A stretch of 49,629 nt of DNA, taken from the NCBI GenBank assembly GCA_022822365.1, contig JAJEBV010000002.1, forward strand, positions 1-49,629. The letters are read 5' to 3'. This DNA is from Thermoanaerobaculia bacterium (GTDB lineage Bacteria > Acidobacteriota > Thermoanaerobaculia > Multivoradales > Multivoraceae). Below the pieces are notes generated by a model. That model worked only from the letters and a program-made list of their open reading frames with translations, was not told where the DNA came from and ran no database searches. Of the stretch, positions 8,927-16,069 are shown piece after piece (the first letter of the stretch is position 1; every line of letters starts with the position of its first letter). A program made the position numbers and the translations under genes.

Positions 8927-9781
8927 ATGGGGATGAGCGGAGAATCGCACCAGGAATGGCGGAGCGGCGGTGACTACACGGACATCCGCTACGAGAAGTC
9001 ATACGTCGACGGCGAGCCGGAGGGGATAGCCAAGATCACGATCAACCGGCCGGAGGTGCGCAACGCCTTCCGGCCGCTGACGGTTCAGGAGATGAGCGCG
9101 GCGGTCGACGTGGCCCGCGATGACGGCGAGGTCGGCGCGGTGATCCTGACCGGCGAGGGGCGAAGCGCCTTCTGTTCGGGCGGCGACCAGCGCATCCGGG
9201 GCGATGCCGGCTACGTCGGCGACGACGGCGTGCCGCGCCTGAACGTCCTCGACCTGCAGCGTCAGATCCGCACGTTGCCCAAGCCGGTCGTGGCGATGGT
9301 CGCCGGCTACGCGATCGGCGGTGGCCACGTGCTGCACATGGTCTGCGACCTGACGATCGCCGCCGACAACGCCCGCTTCGGCCAGACCGGCCCGCGGGTG
9401 GGCAGCTTCGACGGCGGCTACGGCGCCTCGTACATGGCGCGGATCGTGGGCCAGAAGAAGGCACGGGAGATCTGGTTCCTGTGCCGCCAGTACAACGCCC
9501 GGCAGGCGCTGGACATGGGCCTCGTCAACACGGTCGTACCGCTCGAGCGGCTCGAACAGGAGACCCTCCAGTGGTGCCGGGAGATGCTGGCCAACAGCCC
9601 GATGGCGCTCCGCTGCCTGAAGGCGGCGATGAACGCCGACTGCGACGGTCAGGCCGGCCTCCAGGAGCTGGCGGGGAACGCGACCCTGCTGTTCTACATG
9701 ACGCAGGAAGGGCAGGAGGGCCGGCAGGCGTTCCTGGAGAAGCGGAAGCCGGACTTCTCGAAGTTCCAGCGATACCCATGA
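8927..9781 (+). CDS. menB: 1,4-dihydroxy-2-naphthoyl-CoA synthase
   Basis: This 284-residue crotonase-fold enzyme closes the second ring, converting o-succinylbenzoyl-CoA to DHNA-CoA. It is very close to characterised Men[89 protein letters not shown], and a C-terminus ending DFSKFQRYP. The Gly/Asp residues typical of MenB in the GSFDGG region are intact. The start at 8927 is chosen from the AAGGAGG site and length; an ATG at 8885 overlapping the menH stop is the alternative. A TAGTGT hexamer at 8901 could be an internal promoter, but support is weak. Confidence 0.96.
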   Translation: MGMSGESHQEWRSGGDYTDIRYEKSYVDGEPEGIAKITINRPEVRNAFRPLTVQEMSAAVDVARDDGEVGAVILTGEGRSAFCSGGDQRIRGDAGYVGDDGVPRLNVLDLQRQIRTLPKPVVAMVAGYAIGGGHVLHMVCDLTIAADNARFGQTGPRVGSFDGGYGASYMARIVGQKKAREIWFLCRQYNARQALDMGLVNTVVPLERLEQETLQWCREMLANSPMALRCLKAAMNADCDGQAGLQELAGNATLLFYMTQEGQEGRQAFLEKRKPDFSKFQRYP

Positions 9782-10680
9782 GCCCGGGCGGGCGCCGCCC
9801 CGGCAACCTGGGGGCGTGGGCGCAGGCGATTCGTCCGAAGACGCTGTGGGCGGCGGTGACGCCGGTCGTTGTCGGCAGCGCCTGCGCCCTGTCCGTGGCG
9901 GGCTTCCGGCTTGGTCCGGCCCTGGCCGCGCTGGGCGTCGGAGTCTTCATCCAGATCGGCACGAACCTGTCGAACGACGTGCTCGACTTCGATCGCGGCG
10001 CCGACACGGAACGCCGGGTCGGGCCAGTGCGGGCGGTGCAATCGGGGCTGCTGAGCCGCGGCCAGGTGTGGGCCGGGGCGTGGATCGCCTTCGGTCTCTG
10101 CATGGTTTGCGGCCTCTACCTGGTGGCGGTCGCGGGCTGGCCGGTGCTGGTAGTCGGCGCTGTTTCGATCGCATCGGGGTTGCTGTACACGGCCGGCCCC
10201 TGGGCGCTGGCCTATGTCGGCCTGGGCGACCTATTCGTCTTCCTGTTCTTCGGTCTGGCCGCCGTGGTCGGCACGGTGTACGTCCAGGCGCTGGGAGTAC
10301 CGGCCGTCGCCTGGTGGGCGGCGATCGCCGTCGGCGCCCTGGCCACGGCGATCCTCGTCGTGAACAACCTCCGCGACCGCGAAACGGACGCGGTGGCGGG
10401 CAAACGGACGCTGGCGGTGCGCTTCGGCGCGCGTTTCACGCGGCTGGAGTATGCGGCCCTGCTCCTGGCCGGGCATGCCGCGGCTTTGCCGCTCGCCGTC
10501 CGCTTCGGTCCGTGGCCCCTGCTGTCGTGGCTGGCCCTGCCGTTCGCGGTCGCCGTGCTGCGCTCCGTGTGGCGCGGCGAGGGCGCGGCCCTCAACCTGG
10601 CGCTGGCGGCGACCGCCCGCCTGCTCCTCCTGTTCGGCGTGCTCCTGTCGATCGGCATCGTGCTGGGGGCACGGCACTGA
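9778..10680 (+). CDS. menA: 1,4-dihydroxy-2-naphthoate polyprenyltransferase
   Basis: This 300-residue integral membrane prenyltransferase of the UbiA superfamily attaches the polyprenyl tail to DHNA. The first Asp-rich motif is in [14 protein letters not shown] (about 66-77) and the second in NNLRDRETD (about 197-205), followed by [10 protein letters not shown]. Eight to nine hydrophobic helices alternate as expected. [16 protein letters not shown] near the N-terminus is characteristic of MenA. The ATG overlaps the menB stop (ATGA), and the stop overlaps the probable CTG start of menE. Confidence 0.95.
   Translation: MSPGGRRPGNLGAWAQAIRPKTLWAAVTPVVVGSACALSVAGFRLGPALAALGVGVFIQIGTNLSNDVLDFDRGADTERRVGPVRAVQSGLLSRGQVWAGAWIAFGLCMVCGLYLVAVAGWPVLVVGAVSIASGLLYTAGPWALAYVGLGDLFVFLFFGLAAVVGTVYVQALGVPAVAWWAAIAVGALATAILVVNNLRDRETDAVAGKRTLAVRFGARFTRLEYAALLLAGHAAALPLAVRFGPWPLLSWLALPFAVAVLRSVWRGEGAALNLALAATARLLLLFGVLLSIGIVLGARH
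10665..10669 (+). promoter_or_regulatory. Ribosome binding site candidate for a CTG start of menE
   Basis: A GGGGG run sits 7 bases before CTG 10677-10679, which overlaps the menA stop as CTGA. This matches the 4-base overlaps (ATGA, GTGA, TTGA) used elsewhere in the operon. Confidence 0.4.
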
Positions 10681-12131
10681 ACGACGCACTCTCGGTTCGA
10701 GCGGCGGGGCGTGAAGCGCGGGGGCCGGCGCTGGTCGACGGTGGCCGTGAGGTCGGCTGGGCGGAGCTTGCGGAGCGGGTGGATCGGACGCGAGACGCGC
10801 TGCGTCCGCGGCTCGACGAACTGGAAGCGCCGGTCGTCGCCGTCGTCGGGGGCGCGGGGCCCGACACCGTGGTCAACCTTCTCGCACTGCTTGAGGACCG
10901 GGTTTCGTTCGTGTTGGTGCATCCCCGGTGGACGCGCGCCGAACGCGACCGGGCGATCGGGATGGCCGGAGCCTGCCTGTGCCTGGAGAGTGGCGGAGCC
11001 CTGGCCACGATGCCGGCGCCCGCCACGGTCGGCAATCCGAGCGTCGGTCGCGGCGCTGCGATCGTCTTCACTTCCGGCACGACGGGTCGGCCGCGGGGCG
11101 CAGTTCTCAGCCGGGCGGCACTGCGCGCGTCGGCGCTCGCGCATGGACGGGTCCTGGGCTGGCGCGCCGACGACCGCTGGCTCCTGAGCTTGCCGACGGC
11201 TCATGTGGGCGGCCTGATGATCGTCGTCCGCTGTCTCCATGCGCGACGGACGGTGGTCGTGGGTGGACGTCGGGCTTCCGGGAGCTTCGAAGCCGCCGAG
11301 ACCCTTCGGGTCGTCGAACGCGACCGGATCACGCTTCTGTCCGTCGTGCCGACGATGCTCGCGCGGCTTCTTCAGGCAACCAGGCGTCCGCCGCCGAGCC
11401 TGCGGGCCGTTCTCGTGGGCGGCGCCGGCGCTCCGCCGGCCCTCATGGAGCGGGCCAGAGAAAGCGGTTGGCCGGTGTTCGCGACCTACGGGCTGACGGA
11501 GGCCTGTTCCCAGGTCGCGACGGAACGGCCGGGCGAAACGCCTGGAGGGGTGGGTACGCCGCTGCCCGGGATCGAGGTGCGGGTTGCGGCTCCGGACGGG
11601 TGCACCGGCACGATCCAGGCGCGGGGCCCCATTCAGGTCAGAGGAGAGAGCCTGTTCGACGGCTATCTGGGCGCGGAACCGGGGGCGCCGCTCGAACGAC
11701 CCTTCGATGCGGACGGCTGGTTCGATACGGGCGACCTGGGTGCGATCGGCGAGGACGGCCGACTCCGGGTGGTGGGTCGAAGCTCCGACCGGATCCTGAC
11801 CGGCGGCGAGAACGTCGATCCCGCGGAAGTCGAAGCGGCCGTTGTGGAGTGGCCCGGCGCGGCGGCCGCCTGCGTGGTCGGTCTCGAGGGCGAGGAGTGG
11901 GGCGAAACGGTGGGCGCCGTCCTGGTCCCGACCGCCGGCTTCGAGTCCCTTGGCGGGCTGGACGGACTCGGAAGGCACCTGGGTGGACGTCTCGCCGGGT
12001 TCAAGCGGCCGCGGTGCTGGCGTGTCGTGGATGCGCTGCCGCTGGCCCCTTCGGGCAAGGTGGACCGAAGCGCCTGTGTTCGACTCCTGGTCGAGTCGCC
12101 AGGCCCACGGGCGGGGCAGGAGGGACAGTGA
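10677..12131 (+). CDS. menE: o-Succinylbenzoate-CoA ligase
   Basis: This is a 484-residue ANL-superfamily acyl-CoA synthetase if started at CTG 10677. It activates o-succinylbenzoate with ATP and CoA. Motifs are IVFTSGTTGRPRGA (P-loop-like A3), TYGLTEACSQV (A5), DADGWFDTGDLG (A7), GRSSDRILTGGENVDPAEVEA (A8) and PSGKVDRS with the C-terminal catalytic Lys (A10). No ATG, GTG or TTG lies close to the expected N-terminus. The next GTG (10779) would remove the conserved ALVDGGREVGWAELAERV segment, so CTG coupled to the menA stop is the best call. The GTG that starts the next gene overlaps its stop. Confidence 0.9.
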   Translation: MNDALSVRAAGREARGPALVDGGREVGWAELAERVDRTRDALRPRLDELEAPVVAVVGGAGPDTVVNLLALLEDRVSFVLVHPRWTRAERDRAIGMAGACLCLESGGALATMPAPATVGNPSVGRGAAIVFTSGTTGRPRGAVLSRAALRASALAHGRVLGWRADDRWLLSLPTAHVGGLMIVVRCLHARRTVVVGGRRASGSFEAAETLRVVERDRITLLSVVPTMLARLLQATRRPPPSLRAVLVGGAGAPPALMERARESGWPVFATYGLTEACSQVATERPGETPGGVGTPLPGIEVRVAAPDGCTGTIQARGPIQVRGESLFDGYLGAEPGAPLERPFDADGWFDTGDLGAIGEDGRLRVVGRSSDRILTGGENVDPAEVEAAVVEWPGAAAACVVGLEGEEWGETVGAVLVPTAGFESLGGLDGLGRHLGGRLAGFKRPRCWRVVDALPLAPSGKVDRSACVRLLVESPGPRAGQEGQ

Positions 12132-13519
12132 CTGTCGACGCCGCGGTGGCGGACTTCCGGGACCGGCTCGACGTCGAGCGGCGGCTCCGGCCCTTCGAAG
12201 CGTTTCGCTATCGGGCGAGCGACGCGGGGACCAGGGCCGTGCACCTGGACGACTTCGCGGCGATCCCCTTCCTCGACGGCGTGAGCGGCGTCGAGCACTA
12301 TCAGCACCGGGCCCGGCTACGGGCGCGGGGAGGCGACTCCTATGTGGCCTCGACGCCTGGTTCGGCCGGCTACGAGCGCTACTGCCGGGAGGTCCTCGGT
12401 CTCGGCGCGGCGGAGCTTCTGGAGGTCGACCCTGCCGGCGACCGGCTCGCGATTGCTCGCGCCTGCATGGAGAATCGCGCGGTTCTGGACCGGCTGGGAA
12501 CGCTTGCCCGCCGCGGGGGCCTCGTTGTCGAGCCCTTTCTCGGCGCCGAGGCGATCTGGGATCTCGCGGCGGCCGTTGCCGCCGAAACCGGCGCCCGGGT
12601 GCGGGTCCTGGCGCCGCCGCCGCCGGTGACCTGGATCGCCAACGACAAGGCGGACTTCGAGGACCTCGTCACCGCGGTCCTCGGTCCCGGCTTTCTGCCC
12701 GAAAGCCGCCGGTCGGCTTCGCCGGAAGCGCTGGCCCGCGCGCTGCTCGAGCTCTCGGAAACCGGTCCGTCCGTGGCGCTCAAGCGGCTGCGCTGCGCTT
12801 CGGCGATGGGCAACGAGGTGTTCGAGTCCGCGGCGCTCCGTCGCCGCGGACTCTCGGGGGCCCTGGAGATTGTCCGGGGTTTCCTCGAGAGGACCGGCTG
12901 GGAGGGCGGCGAGGATGTACTCGCGGTTCGCTGGGAGCAGGCGACATCGTCTCCTTCGACCCAGTGGTGGTTGCCGCCCCCTGGTGGCGGGGAGCCAACG
13001 CTCGACGGCGTCTACGAGCAGATCCTGGCGGGAGAGGAGGGTGTCTTCGTCGGCAGCCGGCCGAGTGGACTGGCGGCGGAGGTGGAGGAACGGATCGTGC
13101 TCCAGTCGGGGCAGGTGGCGGACGCGCTGCAGCGGCTGGGTTACGTCGGCCGCTGTTCGTTCGACCACCTGGTGCTGGCGGACGGCCGGGTCGTGTTCAC
13201 GGAGTGCAACGGACGCTGGGGCGGCACCAGCACGCCGATGAGCCTGGTCGACAGGCTCTACCCGGGCGGCCGTCCGCGGTATCAGGCGCAAGCCTTCGTT
13301 CATCCGGAACTCACAGGGCTCACGTTCCGGCAGCTCCTGGCGCGTTTGGGCGATGCCGTGGACGACCGCGGCTCGGCAGCCGGCCGGTTCCTGCTCTACA
13401 ACGTGGGACCGCTGGAGCAGTTCGGCAAGTTCGATGTCGTGGCGCTGGGCTCGAGCCGCGCCCACGTCGAGGAACTGATGACCCGGGAACTCCCGCGCCG
13501 GCTCGGGCTGGGAGCCTGA
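12128..13519 (+). CDS. ATP-grasp ligase-like protein at the end of the men operon
   Basis: This 463-residue protein starts at a GTG overlapping the menE stop (GTGA). The N-terminal half (about 1-165) looks like a pre-ATP-grasp region, with a Rossmann-like run (LAPPPPVTWIANDKADFEDLV). The middle has VALKRLRCASAMGNEVF, a likely ATP-binding Lys segment near 219. A typical ATP-grasp metal-binding end, VFTECNGRWGGTST, has E359, N361 and R363 in the ExNxR arrangement. It most resembles PGM1-like peptide-ligase ATP-grasp proteins, though I cannot verify this. It is not a standard menaquinone enzyme, yet it is the last gene of a tight operon. The substrate is unknown; a carboxylate-amine or carboxylate-thiol ligation would fit the fold. 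Confidence 0.72.
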   Translation: MTVDAAVADFRDRLDVERRLRPFEAFRYRASDAGTRAVHLDDFAAIPFLDGVSGVEHYQHRARLRARGGDSYVASTPGSAGYERYCREVLGLGAAELLEVDPAGDRLAIARACMENRAVLDRLGTLARRGGLVVEPFLGAEAIWDLAAAVAAETGARVRVLAPPPPVTWIANDKADFEDLVTAVLGPGFLPESRRSASPEALARALLELSETGPSVALKRLRCASAMGNEVFESAALRRRGLSGALEIVRGFLERTGWEGGEDVLAVRWEQATSSPSTQWWLPPPGGGEPTLDGVYEQILAGEEGVFVGSRPSGLAAEVEERIVLQSGQVADALQRLGYVGRCSFDHLVLADGRVVFTECNGRWGGTSTPMSLVDRLYPGGRPRYQAQAFVHPELTGLTFRQLLARLGDAVDDRGSAAGRFLLYNVGPLEQFGKFDVVALGSSRAHVEELMTRELPRRLGLGA

Positions 13520-13536
13520 GCCGCGGGATGCGGCTC
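13518..13536. terminator. Hairpin between convergent operons (possible bidirectional terminator)
   Basis: A perfect 7-bp stem (GAGCCGC paired with GCGGCTC) closes a 5-base GGGAT loop. It starts at the stop codon of the ATP-grasp gene and lies before the convergent gene that ends at 13548. There is no T-run on either side, so Rho-independent function is uncertain. Confidence 0.35.
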
Positions 13537-13547
13537 GGCGGGCCCGG

Positions 13548-13862
13548 CTAGCCGTCGTCGCGGAGGCTGCGGTCGAGCGCCTCGCTCATCTGGCGCAGGC
13601 GCTCTGCCTCCGTTGGCGACAGTACGCCGCCGTCCTCGCAGGCCTCGATCGTCGACGTCATCTCGTTCAGCCGGTCGAGCGCTTCGTCGGCGGACCCGCG
13701 TCGCTCGGGCGCCGCGTGAGCCGCCGCGAACAGCAGAGTCGACAGCGTCAGGGCGAGTCGGCGCAGACGCTGCCGCGGCGGCGCCGGAACGGATTCCGGC
13801 TCGGCGGTCGCGTCGTAGACGTCCGCCAGCAGGATGCGCGAGATCGCGTATGCGTCCTTCAC
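13548..13862 (-). CDS. Small possibly exported protein, unknown
   Basis: This 104-residue frame follows apaH by 8 bases on the same strand. From the chosen GTG (13862) the protein has a 30-residue polar leader, then RLALTLSTLLFAAAHA, which resembles a signal sequence or transmembrane segment, then an acidic helical tail (SADEALDRLNEMTSTIEACEDG and SPTEAERLRQMSEALDRSLRDDG). No ATG lies before the hydrophobic segment and no clear ribosome binding site is present, so the start is weak. The gene could begin later, at a non-ATG codon just before the hydrophobic run. No family is recognised. Confidence 0.42.
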   Translation of the reverse strand: MKDAYAISRILLADVYDATAEPESVPAPPRQRLRRLALTLSTLLFAAAHAAPERRGSADEALDRLNEMTSTIEACEDGGVLSPTEAERLRQMSEALDRSLRDDG

Positions 13863-13870
13863 CTCATTGG

Positions 13871-14680
13871 TTACAACGAACGGGAGGCCCGGTTGGTTTC
13901 CGGCAATCGATCGATCACCTTCTTCTGCAGGACGCGCCGGTCTTCGAGCCGGATCGCGGTGAGCCCTGCACCCCAGACGCAGCCGCTGTCGAGAGCGAGC
14001 AGGTCGGGTCGCAGGCGGAGTCCGAGGGCGGCCCAGTGACCGGCGACCGCCGTATGGTCCGGGCAGCTCCGCGGCGCCACGTCGAACCAGGGTCGGAGGC
14101 CTGGCGGGGCTTCCTCGAGCGGGCCGCTGTAGTCGTGGGTCCGGCCTTTCCCGTCGAGCATCCGCATGCGGGTGAACGCCGCCAGCGACTTCTTGTTCCG
14201 GCGACGCAACAGGCTCTTCGCTTTCGGACCCCGGAGCTTTCGTTCGAGCCGCCTGGCCGCCCTGGTGGCGTCCTCCCGGGACCAACCGGGCCACAGCCCC
14301 GCGTGGACGAGGACGTAGTCGCGTCCTGCGACCCGTTCGAAGTGAACGAAGGGCCGCCGGCGCAGCCAGTCGACCAGTTCGGGTGCGTCCGCCGCCTTGA
14401 GGGCCTTCTTCAGGGTGTCTCGCGGTTTCTTGCTGGTGACCCCAAGGTGCCGTGCGATCAGGTGCAGGTCGTGGTTTCCGAGCACGACCTGGAACCGATC
14501 GCCCATCTCGGCGTCCAGCGTACGCGCCCAGCGCAGCGTCTCGAGCGAGCACGGTCCCCTGTTCACCAGGTCGCCCACCATCCAGAGGCGGTCCCTCCGG
14601 ACGTCGAGCTCCATTCGGCCGAGCAGGGCCTGGAGAGTTCGGAAGCAGCCGTGGACGTCGCCGATCGCCCAGGTCGCCAC
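13871..14680 (-). CDS. apaH: Bis(5'-nucleosyl)-tetraphosphatase, symmetrical
   Basis: This 269-residue metallophosphoesterase splits Ap4A into two ADP. The dinuclear metal motifs are in order: AIGDVHGCF (about 5-13), MVGDLVNRGP, VVLGNHDLHLIA, YVLVHAGLWPGW and, near the end, TAVAGHWAALGL, then ALDSGCVWGAGLTAIRL. FTRMRML is an ApaH-specific stretch, and the length fits the roughly 280-residue family. The GTG start (14680) gives MATWAIGDVHGC, the usual ApaH N-terminus. It lies 11 bases after the serine hydrolase gene on the same strand, with an AGGGA-like site in the gap, so co-transcription is likely. Confidence 0.92.
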   Translation of the reverse strand: MATWAIGDVHGCFRTLQALLGRMELDVRRDRLWMVGDLVNRGPCSLETLRWARTLDAEMGDRFQVVLGNHDLHLIARHLGVTSKKPRDTLKKALKAADAPELVDWLRRRPFVHFERVAGRDYVLVHAGLWPGWSREDATRAARRLERKLRGPKAKSLLRRRNKKSLAAFTRMRMLDGKGRTHDYSGPLEEAPPGLRPWFDVAPRSCPDHTAVAGHWAALGLRLRPDLLALDSGCVWGAGLTAIRLEDRRVLQKKVIDRLPETNRASRSL

Positions 14681-14691
14681 CGGATTCCCTG

Positions 14692-16023
14692 CTAGTCGAC
14701 GATGGCCTGGTACGTCAGGCTCTGGAGATCCTGGCGGATGTTCAGGTGCGTGTAGGGCCGGACCTGAGTCATCAGGATGCCGATCAGTTCCTCCTCGGGA
14801 TCGACCCAGAACACGGTGCAGAACGCGCCGCCCCAGGAGTACGACCCGACGGATGCCGGCATCGCCGAGGCGCCCTTGTCCGTCACCACGCTGTAGCCGA
14901 GGCCGAAGCCGTAGCCGGGACCGCGCAGCCAGAGGCCGTGGTCGCCGGTGTGGTTCGACGTCATCAGTTCGACCGTCTTGCGGCCGAGGATGCGTTGGCC
15001 GTCCAGCTCGCCGCCGTTCAGCATCATCTGGTGGAAGCGGTAGTAGTCGGCGGCGGTGGAGACGAGGCCGCCCGAACCGCTGAAGTACTTGTGCGGCTCG
15101 CGGACGTGCCGGGCGTTCACGTCCGGCGCCTCGGTGAGGACGATCCTGCTGTCCTCGCCCGGCCGGTAGAGCGCGGCGAAGCGGCCGACTTTCGACTCGG
15201 GCAGGTAGAAGTAGGTGTCGACCATGCCCAGGGGCTCGAAGATGCGCTCCTTCAGGTACTCGTCGAGAGTCTGGCCGGACAGCACCTCGACCATTCGCCC
15301 GACGACGTCGACCGAGGGACCGTACTGCCAGGCGTCGCCGGGATGGAACTCGAGCGGCAGCTCGGCGAGGGCGGTGACGAAGTCGCCGACGGTCCACTCG
15401 GGGTCCCGGTCGTTGCGGAGCTTGGCGTACTCGGCGCCCAGCAGCCCGCGGTAGCTGTTCGCGAAGCCGGCCGTATGGGTCAGGATGTGCTGGACCGTGA
15501 TCGGCCGCGCGGCCTGGATCAGCTTGTAGGGCGCGCCAAGGTACTCGTCGGCGTCCGGCACCGTCGCGACCTGCATCTCGGCGAACTCGGGCAGGTACTT
15601 CGCGATCGGGTCGCGAAGCTGGAAGCGGCCCTCCTCGTACAGGGTCATCAACGCCACGGAAGCGATCGGCTTGGTCATCGAGGCGATCCGGAAGATCGTG
15701 TCCCGGGTCATCGGGGCGCCTTCCTCGGGCCAGCGTTCACCCTGGGCCTCGAAGTGGACGACCTTGCCTCGGCGCGCGACCAGGGTCACCGTGCCGGCGA
15801 CCTGCCGGCGGTCGATGTAGGCGCCGACGGCCTCGGAGAGCCGCTCGAGGCGCTCGCTCGACATGCCGGCGCTCTCGGGCTCGGCGATCGGTAGCGGAGC
15901 AGGCGCGGACTGGTCGGCGGCCGTAGCTGGCGGAGCGGCCGCCAGGGCGCCGGCGAGGAAGCCTCCGAGAAGGAACGCGGCGGCGGACAGCATCGGGACA
16001 CGGTTGTGTTGGTCGAGGTTCAT
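14692..16023 (-). CDS. Secreted serine hydrolase, class C beta-lactamase/EstB-like family
   Basis: This 443-residue protein has a signal peptide (about 1-37, ending ATAADQ). The catalytic SxxK is S115-M-T-K118 in RIASMTKPIA. The second-motif Tyr lies in WQYGPSVDVVGRMVE, as in EstB-type esterases. ILTHTAGF and FSGSGGLVSTAADYYRFHQMML are typical family stretches. Members of this group are usually esterases, D-aminopeptidases or peptide hydrolases rather than antibiotic resistance enzymes, so I would not predict resistance. A GGGAGG site 6 bases before the ATG supports the start. It sits between the M28 peptidase gene and apaH on the same strand. Confidence 0.88.
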   Translation of the reverse strand: MNLDQHNRVPMLSAAAFLLGGFLAGALAAAPPATAADQSAPAPLPIAEPESAGMSSERLERLSEAVGAYIDRRQVAGTVTLVARRGKVVHFEAQGERWPEEGAPMTRDTIFRIASMTKPIASVALMTLYEEGRFQLRDPIAKYLPEFAEMQVATVPDADEYLGAPYKLIQAARPITVQHILTHTAGFANSYRGLLGAEYAKLRNDRDPEWTVGDFVTALAELPLEFHPGDAWQYGPSVDVVGRMVEVLSGQTLDEYLKERIFEPLGMVDTYFYLPESKVGRFAALYRPGEDSRIVLTEAPDVNARHVREPHKYFSGSGGLVSTAADYYRFHQMMLNGGELDGQRILGRKTVELMTSNHTGDHGLWLRGPGYGFGLGYSVVTDKGASAMPASVGSYSWGGAFCTVFWVDPEEELIGILMTQVRPYTHLNIRQDLQSLTYQAIVD

Positions 16024-16069
16024 GGTGCGCCTCCCTGGGAGTCTTCGGTGGTCGTCGGGGCTTGGCGGT

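Noticed and set aside
12128..13519. Missing menC function assigned to the last men-operon gene
   Set aside because: It has ATP-grasp features and no enolase-superfamily metal or Lys motifs, so calling it MenC would be unsupported.
14692..16023. Antibiotic-resistance beta-lactamase
   Set aside because: The SxxK family is broad; the YGPS second motif and the setting among peptidases fit an esterase or peptidase, so resistance should not be inferred.
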